DNA from: Planctomycetota bacterium
GTDB lineage: Bacteria > Planctomycetota > Planctomycetia > Planctomycetales > Planctomycetaceae
Length of the DNA: 60,722 nt
Assembly (NCBI GenBank): GCA_016872645.1
Contig: VGZH01000030.1
Span: forward strand, 1 to 60,722
Direction: 5' to 3'
Below the pieces are notes generated by a model. That model searched no databases and was not told where the DNA came from. It saw nothing but the letters and a program-made list of their open reading frames with translations. Positions within the stretch are counted from its first letter, which is position 1. Every line of letters begins with the position of its first letter. The position numbers and the translations under genes are program-made. Positions 12,801 through 19,740 of the stretch are shown here, in pieces.

Positions 12801-15800
12801 ATTTGCAACGCATCGCCTTCCGAATCAATTCGGATTGCATCACTCGCCACCCCTGTCGCGACCAGGTTCGATCCAAGAATCGCGATGTCTTGATCGACGA
12901 GAAGTTGAGCATCCGACGCCAGCGGCTCTTCGTTGAGCCAGAAGCCACCACTCCCATCGAAATCGGAATCTGCGGTGACTTTCAGGTCGCTCGTCGCGCC
13001 GCTGACGGTGATTGTCGAGGTGACGATGACATCTTGAATCGCGGACAAATCAACCGAAGCATTCGCGGAAATGTCCGCTGAAATGAGCAGATCCTCGCCC
13101 GCCCCGTTGATCGAAATGTTCCCCTCGCCGACACGGATCGCTCGCAGAATGGTGGCCCCGCTGATCGACAACGATCCGCCAGACCCTGCTTCAGAACTGA
13201 GAGCTTGCGCGGCGGCCGCGATCGTCAATTCACTGGCACTGGTCAACGTGATGCTTCCGCCAGAGACTGGACTGGCCGCCGTAAGATCACCGCTTGTAAT
13301 CGGGCCTTCGAACGTCACTGCGCCGCCGCCCAATTGCGAGAATTCCAGGTTTCCTCCAACCGTTGTCAGCGAAGTGACGCTGGTCTGCGAGGCATTCTCG
13401 TTAGCAATTTTCACATCGAACGCACCGGTGACGGCAGCAGAAATGGTCGTTGCGGAGACTGAAAAATAGTCATCGGATGTCGCTCCAAAAATGCCCGTAG
13501 CCGAAATCAGGTCCACCGTTGATGCCGTCAAAATCCCGATTCCGGAAATGGACTCACTTGCCGCCGTCATGGTCGCCGAGCCAGCCATGATCAGCCCGTC
13601 GAGAATGATCGAGTCGCTCGCGGTGACGGTGAACACCCCGACGATGTTTGAGTCGGTCAACGTCACTGAGTTAATGTCGTGCAGAGTGCTCGCGTCACCG
13701 CTGTTGACCGTGACCAGTCCTCGAAAGTCATTCCCGTTGTCGAGGATCACACTCCCAGAAATTCCGACAAGAGTTGTGAGTTCAGCGACGACAACAGTAC
13801 CGCTCGCCCCATCATCGATCGAACTGCCGTTCGTGAGAATGAGGTTCAAAGCGGTGCTGTCACCGCTCAATTCGGTGGAATCCGCCTCCGAGATATCGAC
13901 ATCACCGGCGGAATTGAATGTGAGCGTGCCAAACTGATAGACGTCATCCAGCGTGATGCTTGTTCCGCTGAAGCGCGCGTTGCTTTCAACTACGACATTC
14001 GCCGTTCCATCGTTCGTGATCGCATCGGTGCTGCGGAGATCCAAACTTTCAGCAGTGCCGGTGCCACTCAGAACGATGTCCGAATCCTCAGCGATGCTGA
14101 CCTCTCCGATGGAGTCGAACGTTAAAGTCCCAAAGTTCAAAAGGTCTCCGGCCTCCTGCCCCAGCGTGATGCTCGTGCCGTGGAAAGATGCGTTGTTGTC
14201 GATGGAAACAACCGCCGATGAATCGTTGGCGATTGCGTCGCTGCTGCGAAGATCCAGGTCCGAGGCCGTACTGCTGCCCTGGAGAACCGTGGCATCCGCT
14301 TCGGTGATCTGAACCACTCCGGATGATGTGAACGTGAGTGAGCCGAACTGGTAAACGTCATCCAGCGTGATACTCGCACCGCTGAATTTGGCGTTGTTCT
14401 CGACAAGAACGTTGGCTGTGCCGTCATTGCCGATCGTGTCGTTGCTGCGAAGGTTCAAGGCTGACGCTGCTCCTGTTCCGCTGAGAACAGTGGCCGAATC
14501 TTCGTCGATCGCGACTTCTCCAGCCGAATGAAAGGTTAGCGTGCCGAAGTTCAGGAGATCGCCAGCTTGATCACCGAGCAAGATGCTCGCGCCAGTGAAC
14601 GAGGCGTTGTCGTCAATCGCGATATTTGCCGTACCGTCAGTCGCGATGGCGTCGGCACTCGTCAGGTTCAGGTTGATCGCCGCACTGTTTCCGCTCAGGA
14701 CAGTCGCTGAATCTTCGGCGATGCTGACATCCCCGGTGGACACAAACGTGAGCGAGCCGAAGTTGATGGACCCGGCCGCCGCAATGCTGATGCCTCCGTT
14801 GCTGGCCACGAAGCGAGCATTCTCACCGACGGACAGTGTTGCACCGCCCGTGATATCGCCGTTGACGGCAGTTGCGTTGAGGCGGCCACCCACCTCAGTG
14901 GCTGCGAATTCGAGGCCAGCGGCATTGACGACCGACGCGTTTCCGAGCGATCCAAACGTGCTCAGAGACACGGTACCGCTGAGTTGCAACAGATTGAGAT
15001 CAATGTCGTCATCGATCTGACTGGCGGTGAAACTCGCATTGCCACCAACGATCACGGCAGCGCTATCTGTGATGTTGCCGGTGGTCGCCACTGCCGTCAG
15101 GTTACCACCCACGTTGGTGCTGGAGAAATCGATCGCCGTCACGTTCATCACCGACGCGTCGCCGTTCGATCCGCTGGTGTTCAAGGAGAGTGTGCCAGCA
15201 ATTTGCAACCGATTGAGATCAATACCGTTGTTGATTTGATTGGTGGTGAACTGTGCGTCGTGACCAACCAGCACGACTCCGCTATCGGTGATATCGCCCG
15301 AGAGCGCAGTGGCCGTGAGGTTGCCCGCCACACTAGCCGAGGCGAAGTCGATGCTCGTCGCGTTCACGACCGTCGCATGACCGTTCGGGCCGATAGTGTT
15401 CAAGGCAAGTGTCCCGCTGAGTTGCAGCAGGTCGAGCGTGATGTCGTTGTTGGCCTGTGTGGTGGTGAAGCTTGCGCTGCCTGCAACACTCACGGCGCCA
15501 CTGTCAGTGATGTTTCCTCCAGCCATCACGGTGATGAATCCGTCACCGGTGTCGATCGCTCCCAAAATGACCGTCCCGGTCTGCTCGATCGTAACTCCGC
15601 CGGTGGCTGTGATCGCCCCGCCGATGTTGTCGAAATCGATTCCCGAACTGGCAAACGTGCCGCCGTTGGTGTTGATCGAGGCGCTGATGCTCACGTTACC
15701 ATTACCAAGATCGGGATCGTCTGGCACCGCATTGGCATTCAAGACGACATCCAGCGTGCCGTTCGCGACGGTAATTCCGCCGTCGAGAAAAATGTGATTG

Positions 15801-17512
15801 GCGGCATTGATTGTGAACGTCGCGGTGTTGCCTGAGTCTGTGAAGACGACGTCGATCGAGGCGTCGGCCGCCTGCGTGACGTTGCCGGCCTCGCCGCCGG
15901 ACGGGTTCGCCGTCGAGATCACGACGTTTGTACCGGCATTAAGTTGATTTTCGATGGCCGTATCGGTCACTTCCGAGCCACTGGCTGTGGGGGTGAAGTT
16001 TGGAAGCTGCCCGGTGTCATCCACGCCGAAACCGCTGAGCGTGTGTCGGATCGCGACGTTGTACGGGTCGAGCAACCATGTTCCCGCGCGGCCATTTGTG
16101 GCGCTGGCATCACCGCTGCCGGAGAGAATCAATTGCGAGAGGCTCGACGTCTCGATCAGGCCACCGTCCCCCGATTCCCTGCCGCCTCTCGCCGCCAGTG
16201 AACCGTAAACTTGGGTCGCATTGTCCGACCAGACCACGATCTTGCCGCCGTTGCCGTGGTGAATCGCATCCGCATGCACTTCGACATCCGAACCAATCCA
16301 GACCTGCGACGCATTGTGGATCGCGGCATTGACCCCGTAATTATCGCCGCCGATCAACACCGCGCCGCCACCTAAGGCACCCGACGCATCGACTCGGGCA
16401 TCACCGAACAGCCCAACTCGCTCGCCGAGCAGATGCACCGTGCCGCCGATATCTCCAGCGTCGGAATCTGAAACATCCACCTCGCCAGAGACGAGCAATG
16501 TCCCGTGCTCGCCGGCATCCAGCGACACATGGCCGCCGTGACTGATCACCTTCCCGGCGTGCGAAACCGTGATGTCGTCCCTGGCGTCAATCTCGATCAC
16601 TCCGCCGTTGCTCGTGAGGTCGCCATGAATCTGCACCGTCGTCGCTTCCAAGTTCAGGCTGCCGGGATGGCCGTCCGAAGTCAGCATGTGCGGAGACAAC
16701 GCAGCGCTGAAGTCCGCTCCCGACTCGTCCACGGTCACCGTCGACGAGTCACCAAACGACAACGCGCTGAAATGAATCGCCGTGAACCCGGCATCGAGTG
16801 CGGCAATGTCGCTGTCGGTGAAGTTGAGTTCGGCACCGTCGTTGTTCAAGCCGCCCAGTTCGATTGCGGGTGTCGTGGCTGACAGGATCGACAACGTCAT
16901 TCCGGAAAACGATCCGTCACCCCCGGTGAAGTCGATCTCGTTGGCGTTCAATGTGATGTCGTCGCCGTGAAAGCTCGACAAGCGGATGTGGCTGGCGGAC
17001 AGCGACACGTCGGCGACCTTCACGTCGTAATCGTTCGACGTTGTTTGGCTGATGGTTCCGAAACCTGCAGCGATCAAGGCGCCTTGCATGTGGCTGAGAT
17101 CGAGCGATGACGACTGCACATCGAAATGCAAATCAAAAGTCGAAGCGGCGGCACTCAGCGAGGCTCCTCCGGCCAAGCTGTCGAAGTCGCTTTTTTCAAT
17201 GGACAGAATCGAATGCCCCGGCGTGCTGTTGTCGATCGCAAAGGATCCGGTCGAACCGTCGTCGTGCCAAACACTCCCAGACAGGTCAAATTCAATGTGA
17301 CTCGTCAGTCCGCTCGACACTTCGCGAATGGTTAAATCTCCATCGACCCGGTTGAGAGTCAGTGTTTGAGGCGTGAAGGTGAAGTCGGCGTTCAAAACAC
17401 GACGCCGTTCCAATCGCATTAAATTCAAACGCCGTTCCTTGGCTCGCTCGCGTCGCAGAGACTGGCTGCGGCGAGGGGACAATAATCGGCTCAACCAACT
17501 GAGAGACAACAT
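3848..17512 (-). CDS. Giant 4554-residue haemagglutinin-like repeat protein
   Basis: This single uninterrupted frame makes a probable surface protein. The first 45 residues are basic and contain LERRRVLNADF, the planctomycete LEPR-type motif. Residues about 290-490 resemble the filamentous-haemagglutinin passenger core (GGTVHLLGERVGLFG, GGGAVLIGG, GGKIVVWSD, GTWLLDPYNV). Next come beta-helix units with ITDSG, a block of units with NFGTLTF, and then eleven copies of a unit of about 137 residues (IDIGVG, GGIVLNAG, VRFNGPVTL, GGTVTFTS, QQVLFNN, LGALTITQADGGV). Two Ig-like inserts (PTVTLTAP to LRARVSDLAGNE) interrupt that array. The C-terminus has a hydrophobic segment (AYASSLVAGALILLG) followed by a basic tail, suggesting membrane or sorting-type anchoring. 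The ATG at 17512 has an AAGGGA site upstream. No enzyme domain is visible, and adhesion is an inference from family resemblance. Confidence 0.9.
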   Translation of the reverse strand: MLSLSWLSRLLSPRRSQSLRRERAKERRLNLMRLERRRVLNADFTFTPQTLTLNRVDGDLTIREVSSGLTSHIEFDLSGSVWHDDGSTGSFAIDNSTPGHSILSIEKSDFDSLAGGASLSAAASTFDLHFDVQSSSLDLSHMQGALIAAGFGTISQTTSNDYDVKVADVSLSASHIRLSSFHGDDITLNANEIDFTGGDGSFSGMTLSILSATTPAIELGGLNNDGAELNFTDSDIAALDAGFTAIHFSALSFGDSSTVTVDESGADFSAALSPHMLTSDGHPGSLNLEATTVQIHGDLTSNGGVIEIDARDDITVSHAGKVISHGGHVSLDAGEHGTLLVSGEVDVSDSDAGDIGGTVHLLGERVGLFGDARVDASGALGGGAVLIGGDNYGVNAAIHNASQVWIGSDVEVHADAIHHGNGGKIVVWSDNATQVYGSLAARGGRESGDGGLIETSSLSQLILSGSGDASATNGRAGTWLLDPYNVAIRHTLSGFGVDDTGQLPNFTPTASGSEVTDTAIENQLNAGTNVVISTANPSGGEAGNVTQAADASIDVVFTDSGNTATFTINAANHIFLDGGITVANGTLDVVLNANAVPDDPDLGNGNVSISASINTNGGTFASSGIDFDNIGGAITATGGVTIEQTGTVILGAIDTGDGFITVMAGGNITDSGAVSVAGSASFTTTQANNDITLDLLQLSGTLALNTIGPNGHATVVNATSIDFASASVAGNLTATALSGDITDSGVVLVGHDAQFTTNQINNGIDLNRLQIAGTLSLNTSGSNGDASVMNVTAIDFSSTNVGGNLTAVATTGNITDSAAVIVGGNASFTASQIDDDIDLNLLQLSGTVSLSTFGSLGNASVVNAAGLEFAATEVGGRLNATAVNGDITGGATLSVGENARFVASNGGISIAAAGSINFGSLTFVSTGDVSIAEDSATVLSGNSAAINLNLTSADAIATDGTANIAIDDNASFTGASILLGDQAGDLLNFGTLTFHSAGEVAIDEDSATVLSGTGAASALNLRSNDTIGNDGTANVLVENNAKFSGASITLDDVYQFGSLTFTSSGVVQITEADATVLQGSSTASDLDLRSSDAIANDSSAVVSIDNNASFHGTSITLGQEAGDLLNFGTLTFDSIGEVSIAEDSDIVLSGTGTAESLDLRSTDAITNDGTANVVVESNARFSGTSITLDDVYQFGTLTFNSAGDVDISEADSTELSGDSTALNLILTNGSSIDDGASGTVVVAELTTLVGISGSVILDNGNDFRGLVTVNSGDASTLHDINSVTLTDSNIVGVFTVTASDSIILDGLIMAGSATMTAASESISGIGILTASTVDLISATGIFGATSDDYFSVSATTISAAVTGAFDVKIANENASQTSVTSLTTVGGNLEFSQLGGGAVTFEGPITSGDLTAASPVSGGSITLTSASELTIAAAAQALSSEAGSGGSLSISGATILRAIRVGEGNISINGAGEDLLISADISANASVDLSAIQDVIVTSTITVSGATSDLKVTADSDFDGSGGFWLNEEPLASDAQLLVDQDIAILGSNLVATGVASDAIRIDSEGDALQITGGRDLTLSTTLSVGLSAGDIIIEGRQFAGGSITVSSNDVTFVGADQQAGIDLLFQSAVRLTDDVALAAGGDLSFESTLDDDGSNTTGSALTLIAGGASRFAGAVGAIAGDRLDTLTIEDAESVHFEGTVMIDGDIDVTTTGLTSTAVGTVTFDDAVTTTAGLASGSVEITNFGRLIISPGADLLLAGAFTQNGTESIELGGNITTSNGGVSFDRAILLTESVTIDSSNQSGDLVFSDLIDSEDASGVAEHNSLTLTSGAGLISFNGDIGTGSQGNQTLGDFTIVTAGAVRFGGNDASDPSGSGTTGPMNAIATNGVMDIGVGGNVVAGGIVFTAESGLFVVTTTNDTVRFNGPVTLASDLDINTNATGTGGTVTFTADSPIDSNTGGSFALTIDAGTQQVLFNNDLGQSRALRALTITQADGGVSFGQADTNQGPGSIGPVMTVAIDGPIDIGVDNRVILGGIELNAGSGSLLMTTANDTVRFNGAVTLDSAVELKTNSAGGGGTVTFTSSTTIDSQTGEHNDLTIDAGTQQVLFNNNLGQFNALGKLTVTQADGGVIFGQVDTNQGSGTIGPVELIAADDTIDIGVGENIILGGIVLNAGNGTLHLTTTDDSVRFNGAVTLAAHVDINTNSSANGTSSLASGGTVTFTSSATIDSQVGEHNDLTIDAGTEQVQFSNNLGGTQSLGALTIIQADGGVSFGQPTAFGQGDEDLSPGGAGPVTKIVTDGTIDIGVGSNVVTGGIVLDGGLDSLLIRTTDDTIRFNGPVTLGSDVDIDTNATGQGGTVTFTSATTIDSQPDEHNDLKINVGTAQVLFNNDLGASQSLGALTITQANAGVIFGENDADQGSGMTGPVSVIATDEPIDIGVGDNIVAGGIVLNAGSGTLQIETTDDSIRFNGPVTLSSNVEINTNLDETPLVGGGTVTFTSASPIDSQAGETNDLTIDVGVQQVLFNNDLGASQQLGALTITQADGGVTFGQSDSDDGLGTGPVTTIATDGAIDIGVDFKAIIRAGVVPSTGITFNAGGGTLQITTTDDAVRLNGPVTLQSSVDINTNTAATGIGGTVTFTSDATIDGEFGEFNDLTIDAGTRLVLFNNDLGQTHPIGALTITQSDGGVIFGESDDFEPGGHGTTGPVSTVSTNGAIDIGVGSNVITGGILLNGGDSGLLQITVSDEPVRFNGAVTLATDVDINTNATPDSGGGTMTFTSAATIDSQSGEHNDLTIDAGTQQVLFNNNLGQTDSLGALTVTQADGGVIFGESDTFEPDGPGTTGPVAIISADEAIDIGAVEHIIAGGIVLNAGNVDRTSPTVTLTAPHSTNDTTPSVTVTASDPDLGGTGSGVPDGTVVSLDVDLDNSGDFDGPGERNYASSTLTGGTTTFELSPALTDLKTYQLRARVSDLAGNEATTPALPMIVDTTLAVETPQAPATDLSSVVSRTLQITTTDDTVRFNGPVSLLTNVDINTNPSGAIDGGGTTTFTSASTIDGQSDESNHLTIDVGAQRVLFNNDIGQVNPIGALTITRADAGVVFGESDLDQGPGLTGPVSGIMTNGLIDIGVGVNVIRSDEDNVGIIFNAGAATLILTTTDDTVRINGAVTLASGLDINTNPAGLGATVTFTSSATIDSESGEHNDLTIDVGTFQVLFNNDLGRTDPLGALIITQADGGVTFGESDNLSNNDGTTGLVSVIATDGAIDIGVLGNIINGGILFNGGPNPLLLTTTDDPVRYNGQITLGSDLSIDTNDSGFGGTVTFTSSAIIDSQSNEQNELMIDAGAQQVLFNNNIGETVPLGALTIVQADAGMTFGESVVDLGPGTTGPVSIVTTVRSIDLGQDGNVVFGGIVLNAGIVDERKPTVTLTAPSQTDDITPSVTVTASDPGEGSTGTGIPNGTNVSLDVDLTGDNDFDDAGELNYATSTLTGGTSTFDLPALMDLRTYQLRARVSDPAGNEGMTTPLLSMDVNTGLPSGPTQTSLAVIDATPIVERLVEITSLEDRIRINGPVTSLSDTILRAAEGITLTDFADITTTNHNLEMFGDTNQTFVDDSVTDAIAMGRDTFIDAGSGYIHMNAASILLGHLTTTNAGTTTDPHPAVHITATTGAIRDSNSDIGTDSDFVNITANALPTVGELDVSLTDSETMFVVSNINVGLDTPFTIQVEQEQMLVTAIAGDTLTVTRGANGTSAVMHAGSVATPITVFAVTPGAGVVLEAVTGIGSGDAIETEVDTLQARNMDALDAGGGVRVAAQGNIQIVEVPSGGNLNLINVRNQANAQVDGDELNGVIDVTIIRDPQLGLPGLGAIDGSLTVLDDDLGGFDATGLPYGLLAELKGDPALLVIPGDQMGVQSENTIRLTAFNITINDDILAVTDVDAGTTYETIELHARGDFVLAANRVITTDENFAGKSGVVGSLFQGDPSKAEVGGDVATVTFPTKPRVTDDRIRIVADVDFADHVDAGNVFLGRSSTISTDAGIEQLISRRPAPNESGTAFFDSTSVVTSDLNANGLDSGGSKYLGFLTITIGKPGEKNLILDVDWGDTPRSQDLLDKVPSGLRSGIDDFNTVRASKISDQVADSANVLSDSNINPPTLQGTNYVFDAVVDKHKTRFFIPEGGLTYIIPHEYSSFALNRPNDLHLPGRFAPSDPFQVRFSVSTHPSINIQGRSISEHTIGPADAAPLAVVPASSPIAPLALLSSTDILEDNAVDDHGPSYTTDVIDGTPDFYQDEAIFRLNSGAAEFSIPTSAAVFFIKPDVVIPPPELPKPSIPLPVFVTAPQLTTESLRGATASSSVTTDEFFELHLVNEDGTIVSERLRDGEALLDRDAFEKFVRDRGDGEYEIWFITRENGTGARIERPVVQFRLEGGRLTPPANDSQELSKPFRLVPVPVPAPKPMPAEDAADEMSDDNDSAKANEALPSPGFESSSIAEPQWGPDLLDSTTEIPHESSNNSAFAYASSLVAGALILLGKRGRRSRFMQQGASRFSRSARLIRKRSNLADDV
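6938..7280 (-). repeat. Ig-like insert, copy 2 (C-terminal)
   Basis: This segment encodes a domain of about 110 residues from KPTVTLTAPSQTDD through TYQLRARVSDPAGNEG. It is a bacterial Ig-like fold of the kind that ends in R-x-R-V-x-D-x-A-G-N. It closely matches the copy at 8556-8905 and, like it, directly follows a GGIVLNAG half-unit of the 137-residue repeat. Confidence 0.7.
7270..12010 (-). repeat. Eleven tandem coding repeats of about 411 bases (137 residues)
   Basis: Within the giant gene the QQVLFNN-type segment recurs on the plus-strand scale near 7474, 7871, 8291, 9101, 9512, 9935, 10348, 10762, 11184, 11585 and 11993. Spacing is 397-423 bases, except one gap of about 810 bases that holds an Ig-like insert. 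The copies are diverged but clearly homologous at DNA level (for example the gttgttgaacagaac core). This points to amplification by unequal recombination followed by drift. Confidence 0.85.
8556..8905 (-). repeat. Ig-like insert, copy 1
   Basis: This segment encodes the first Ig-like domain (SPTVTLTAPHSTND through TYQLRARVSDLAGNEA). It sits inside the 137-residue repeat array and accounts for the one double-length spacing in that array. A Ca-binding-like acidic stretch (VDLDNSGDFDGPGE) is present, as in the second copy. Confidence 0.7.
13850..15560 (-). repeat. Two families of shorter beta-helix repeats in the giant protein
   Basis: About 13850-14830 encodes units of about 78 residues around NFGTLTF, EDSATVLSG, LRSNDTI and NDGTANV. 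About 14830-15560 encodes units of about 85 residues around GNITDSA, VGGNASFT, IDLNLLQLSGT and NVTAIDFSS. The second family shares the ITDSG motif with the neighbouring giant gene at 1-3233, so the two proteins are related in part. Confidence 0.7.
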
Positions 17513-18042
17513 GGATCGATCCCTTGCCCCCGCGGCCGGGCCGTATCAATCAAACAATCTGCCCGCAGCCGACGACCCTGACGCGAGGCCTCTTTCGGAG
17601 CCAATCGGCGTCCTGAAAGGAAAACTCCAAAAAGTCAGACCATGCCGGCGAATCCTCACAACAGCACCCCCATCCCTGTACCCAGATGGAATTGATCCAA
17701 CTGCAGATTCCGCCCTCTTGGAGCTCTTAATCCAAGCGATCTGCCGACCAGGAACGAGGAGATCCGTGAAAACGCGAATGCTGTGAGAGATAGGAAAACA
17801 GCCGTGAGTGGAGGAATCCAGGCCTTTTAGGCCATGGAATGCGGAAAATGATTCGGCAATGCGACAGCCGGCACGGTGGGTTAAGTAGCGGCGGTCGAAC
17901 TTTGAAACCAGGTAAAATTCGAAACTTGGATAAGGTATTCCGGTTGTACTGATCCCAATCGTTGTAGCAATGAGGGAAGCGGGACTGTGGCTGTCGAGAC
18001 GTGATTTCCGGAGTCGATATCGGAGACCAGGGAGGCACTGTC
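17513..18042. other. Divergent intergenic region
   Basis: These 530 bases separate the divergently transcribed giant gene and the secreted protein starting at 18043, so both promoters should lie here. I find no convincing sigma-70 pair and no credible small gene. A short self-complementary segment (GGCCTTTTAGGCC) lies near 17831-17843 but is too short to interpret. Confidence 0.4.
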
Positions 18043-19497
18043 ATGCAGCTTCGTCAACTTTCGCCGGCTGGGATTGTTTGCGGCATTCTTCTTGTGCCGC
18101 TAGCCGTCACGGCGTTGTTCGTGTTGGTGGGACCGTCCGTCGATCGAGCGCGAGCGCAGGATTTGACGCCGAAGCCGACGTCGTTACCAGGACTGAAATC
18201 GTCCGAAGAACCGAGGAGTTCCGGATTCATACTCCGCCGAAAATTGAGTGCACTTTCGCAAACCCAAAATAAGGCGACCACATTGCCACAAAAGCCGTCC
18301 GGGAAAATGGAGTTCGTACCGGATTCGCCGGCTCCACGTTTCAATCGTCCGCCAGCCGCCGCACGAAGCGCCGCCAATGCCGTCGTCCGCCATCAAGTGC
18401 CCGATCAACCTGCCAAGGTTGCCGTCGCAAGTGTCCCACCTCCGGCGGTTCCCCGTTTGAAAGGCCAGCCGAGCAGAACTCGACCAGTACCAGAGCCACT
18501 GGTCGTGCAACCAGAGTCTCAGTTCGCGAACACGGAATTGGAGATTCCAGAACCCAAGCCAGTGATTCCCCCCGAAGTCGCCGCCAGTTCCCAACCTGTG
18601 TCACCCTCGGAATTCAGCGAACCGGAAGAGCCAGTACTTCCGAAGCTTGAGGCACCGCTCGCAATGCCGACTGCCCAAATGTCGCAGCGACCGATGCTCC
18701 CGATTGACGAAGACGAGCCAACGGAAGAACCACCAACCGCACCTGCGGGACAAGATGTCGTGCGGCTGTTCTTTGAAGAGGACCCCTCCGAAGAAGATGT
18801 CGATGAGGCTATGCAACTGGTTGAACGAGAAGCGAGCGACGAGATGGAGCTTGCCGAACCAGACCAATCGACGAAAGAGACTCCGGAGGCAATCGCAGAA
18901 TCATCGCCACCTTGGGAGATCCAAAACGTTGCCGCTCAAGAGCAGCCAGACGACTCGAAAGCAACCATCTTGGCCACGTTGCAGGACGATGAAGTTCAAG
19001 CTCCCAGTGATGAACTTCTCGCGGAGCTCAAGCTCAATCCGATCAATGCCATCGAAATCCGCAAAGCGGTGGAAGTGCCTCCATTGACGGAAATGGAAGA
19101 TCCGAAGCTGCACGAGCCGCCGGACCAAGCACTGGCATTGTTACGCAAGCGGCCACCATTCCGGTTCTGGCCGGTTTATCGCGATCCTTGGGCCGCCAGT
19201 CGCGATTCCTATGCGTTCCATCACAATCCGTTGTGGTTTGAAGAACCAAATCTGGAACGCTGTGGACACGGCTTGGGATTCTTCTCGTCTGGGTCATCAG
19301 CGCTTCAATTCTGCTCCAACATTTCGATCCTGCCGTACCGCATGACAGCCGAACCTTACAGGAGTTGTGTGCGGACGCTGCCGGACTGCACCGTTTGTGA
19401 GAAATTCGGTCACGATGCCTACCTGCCTCCGTGGAGCTGGCGTGCCGCTGCCATTCAAGGTGCTGCTGTCACCGGTTTCATCTACGTGGTCCCGTGA
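18043..19497 (+). CDS. Secreted Pro/Glu-rich protein with planctomycete Cys-containing C-terminal domain
   Basis: The protein has 484 residues. The start at 18043 is preceded by AGGGAGG at 18029-18035, which decides it over an in-frame codon at 18001. Residues 1-35 form an export signal (GIVCGILLVPLAVTALFVLVG, then ARAQDL). Residues about 40-370 are low-complexity, rich in Pro, Glu and Ser, and probably disordered. The last 110 residues are ordered and carry several Cys, with HHNPLWFEEPNLERCG, ILPYRMTAEP and a final GAAVTGFIYVVP. I associate this C-terminal arrangement with a family of uncharacterised planctomycete secreted proteins. No function can be given. It stands alone, about 240 bases ahead of metG. 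Confidence 0.8.
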   Translation: MQLRQLSPAGIVCGILLVPLAVTALFVLVGPSVDRARAQDLTPKPTSLPGLKSSEEPRSSGFILRRKLSALSQTQNKATTLPQKPSGKMEFVPDSPAPRFNRPPAAARSAANAVVRHQVPDQPAKVAVASVPPPAVPRLKGQPSRTRPVPEPLVVQPESQFANTELEIPEPKPVIPPEVAASSQPVSPSEFSEPEEPVLPKLEAPLAMPTAQMSQRPMLPIDEDEPTEEPPTAPAGQDVVRLFFEEDPSEEDVDEAMQLVEREASDEMELAEPDQSTKETPEAIAESSPPWEIQNVAAQEQPDDSKATILATLQDDEVQAPSDELLAELKLNPINAIEIRKAVEVPPLTEMEDPKLHEPPDQALALLRKRPPFRFWPVYRDPWAASRDSYAFHHNPLWFEEPNLERCGHGLGFFSSGSSALQFCSNISILPYRMTAEPYRSCVRTLPDCTVCEKFGHDAYLPPWSWRAAAIQGAAVTGFIYVVP

Positions 19498-19740
19498 TTG
19501 GCCAGACTTGCACGCGCCGGTTTCCAGCCGCTGAGGTTACAAGGTGGCGAATCACATGAACTGGCGGCAGATGTGGCCAGAGACCGTTTCACAAATCGCT
19601 GTTGTTGTGGTTGTGGATGCCGAAGAGTCACACGACAAGCCATCGACTGAGGTTCTCGCCAATCCCTCGGTGATTTGGCTAATATCCGCCTCCTTCGACG
19701 GCCTCAAAACCGATGGTCGCCGGATTCCCGCGGAGACGAC

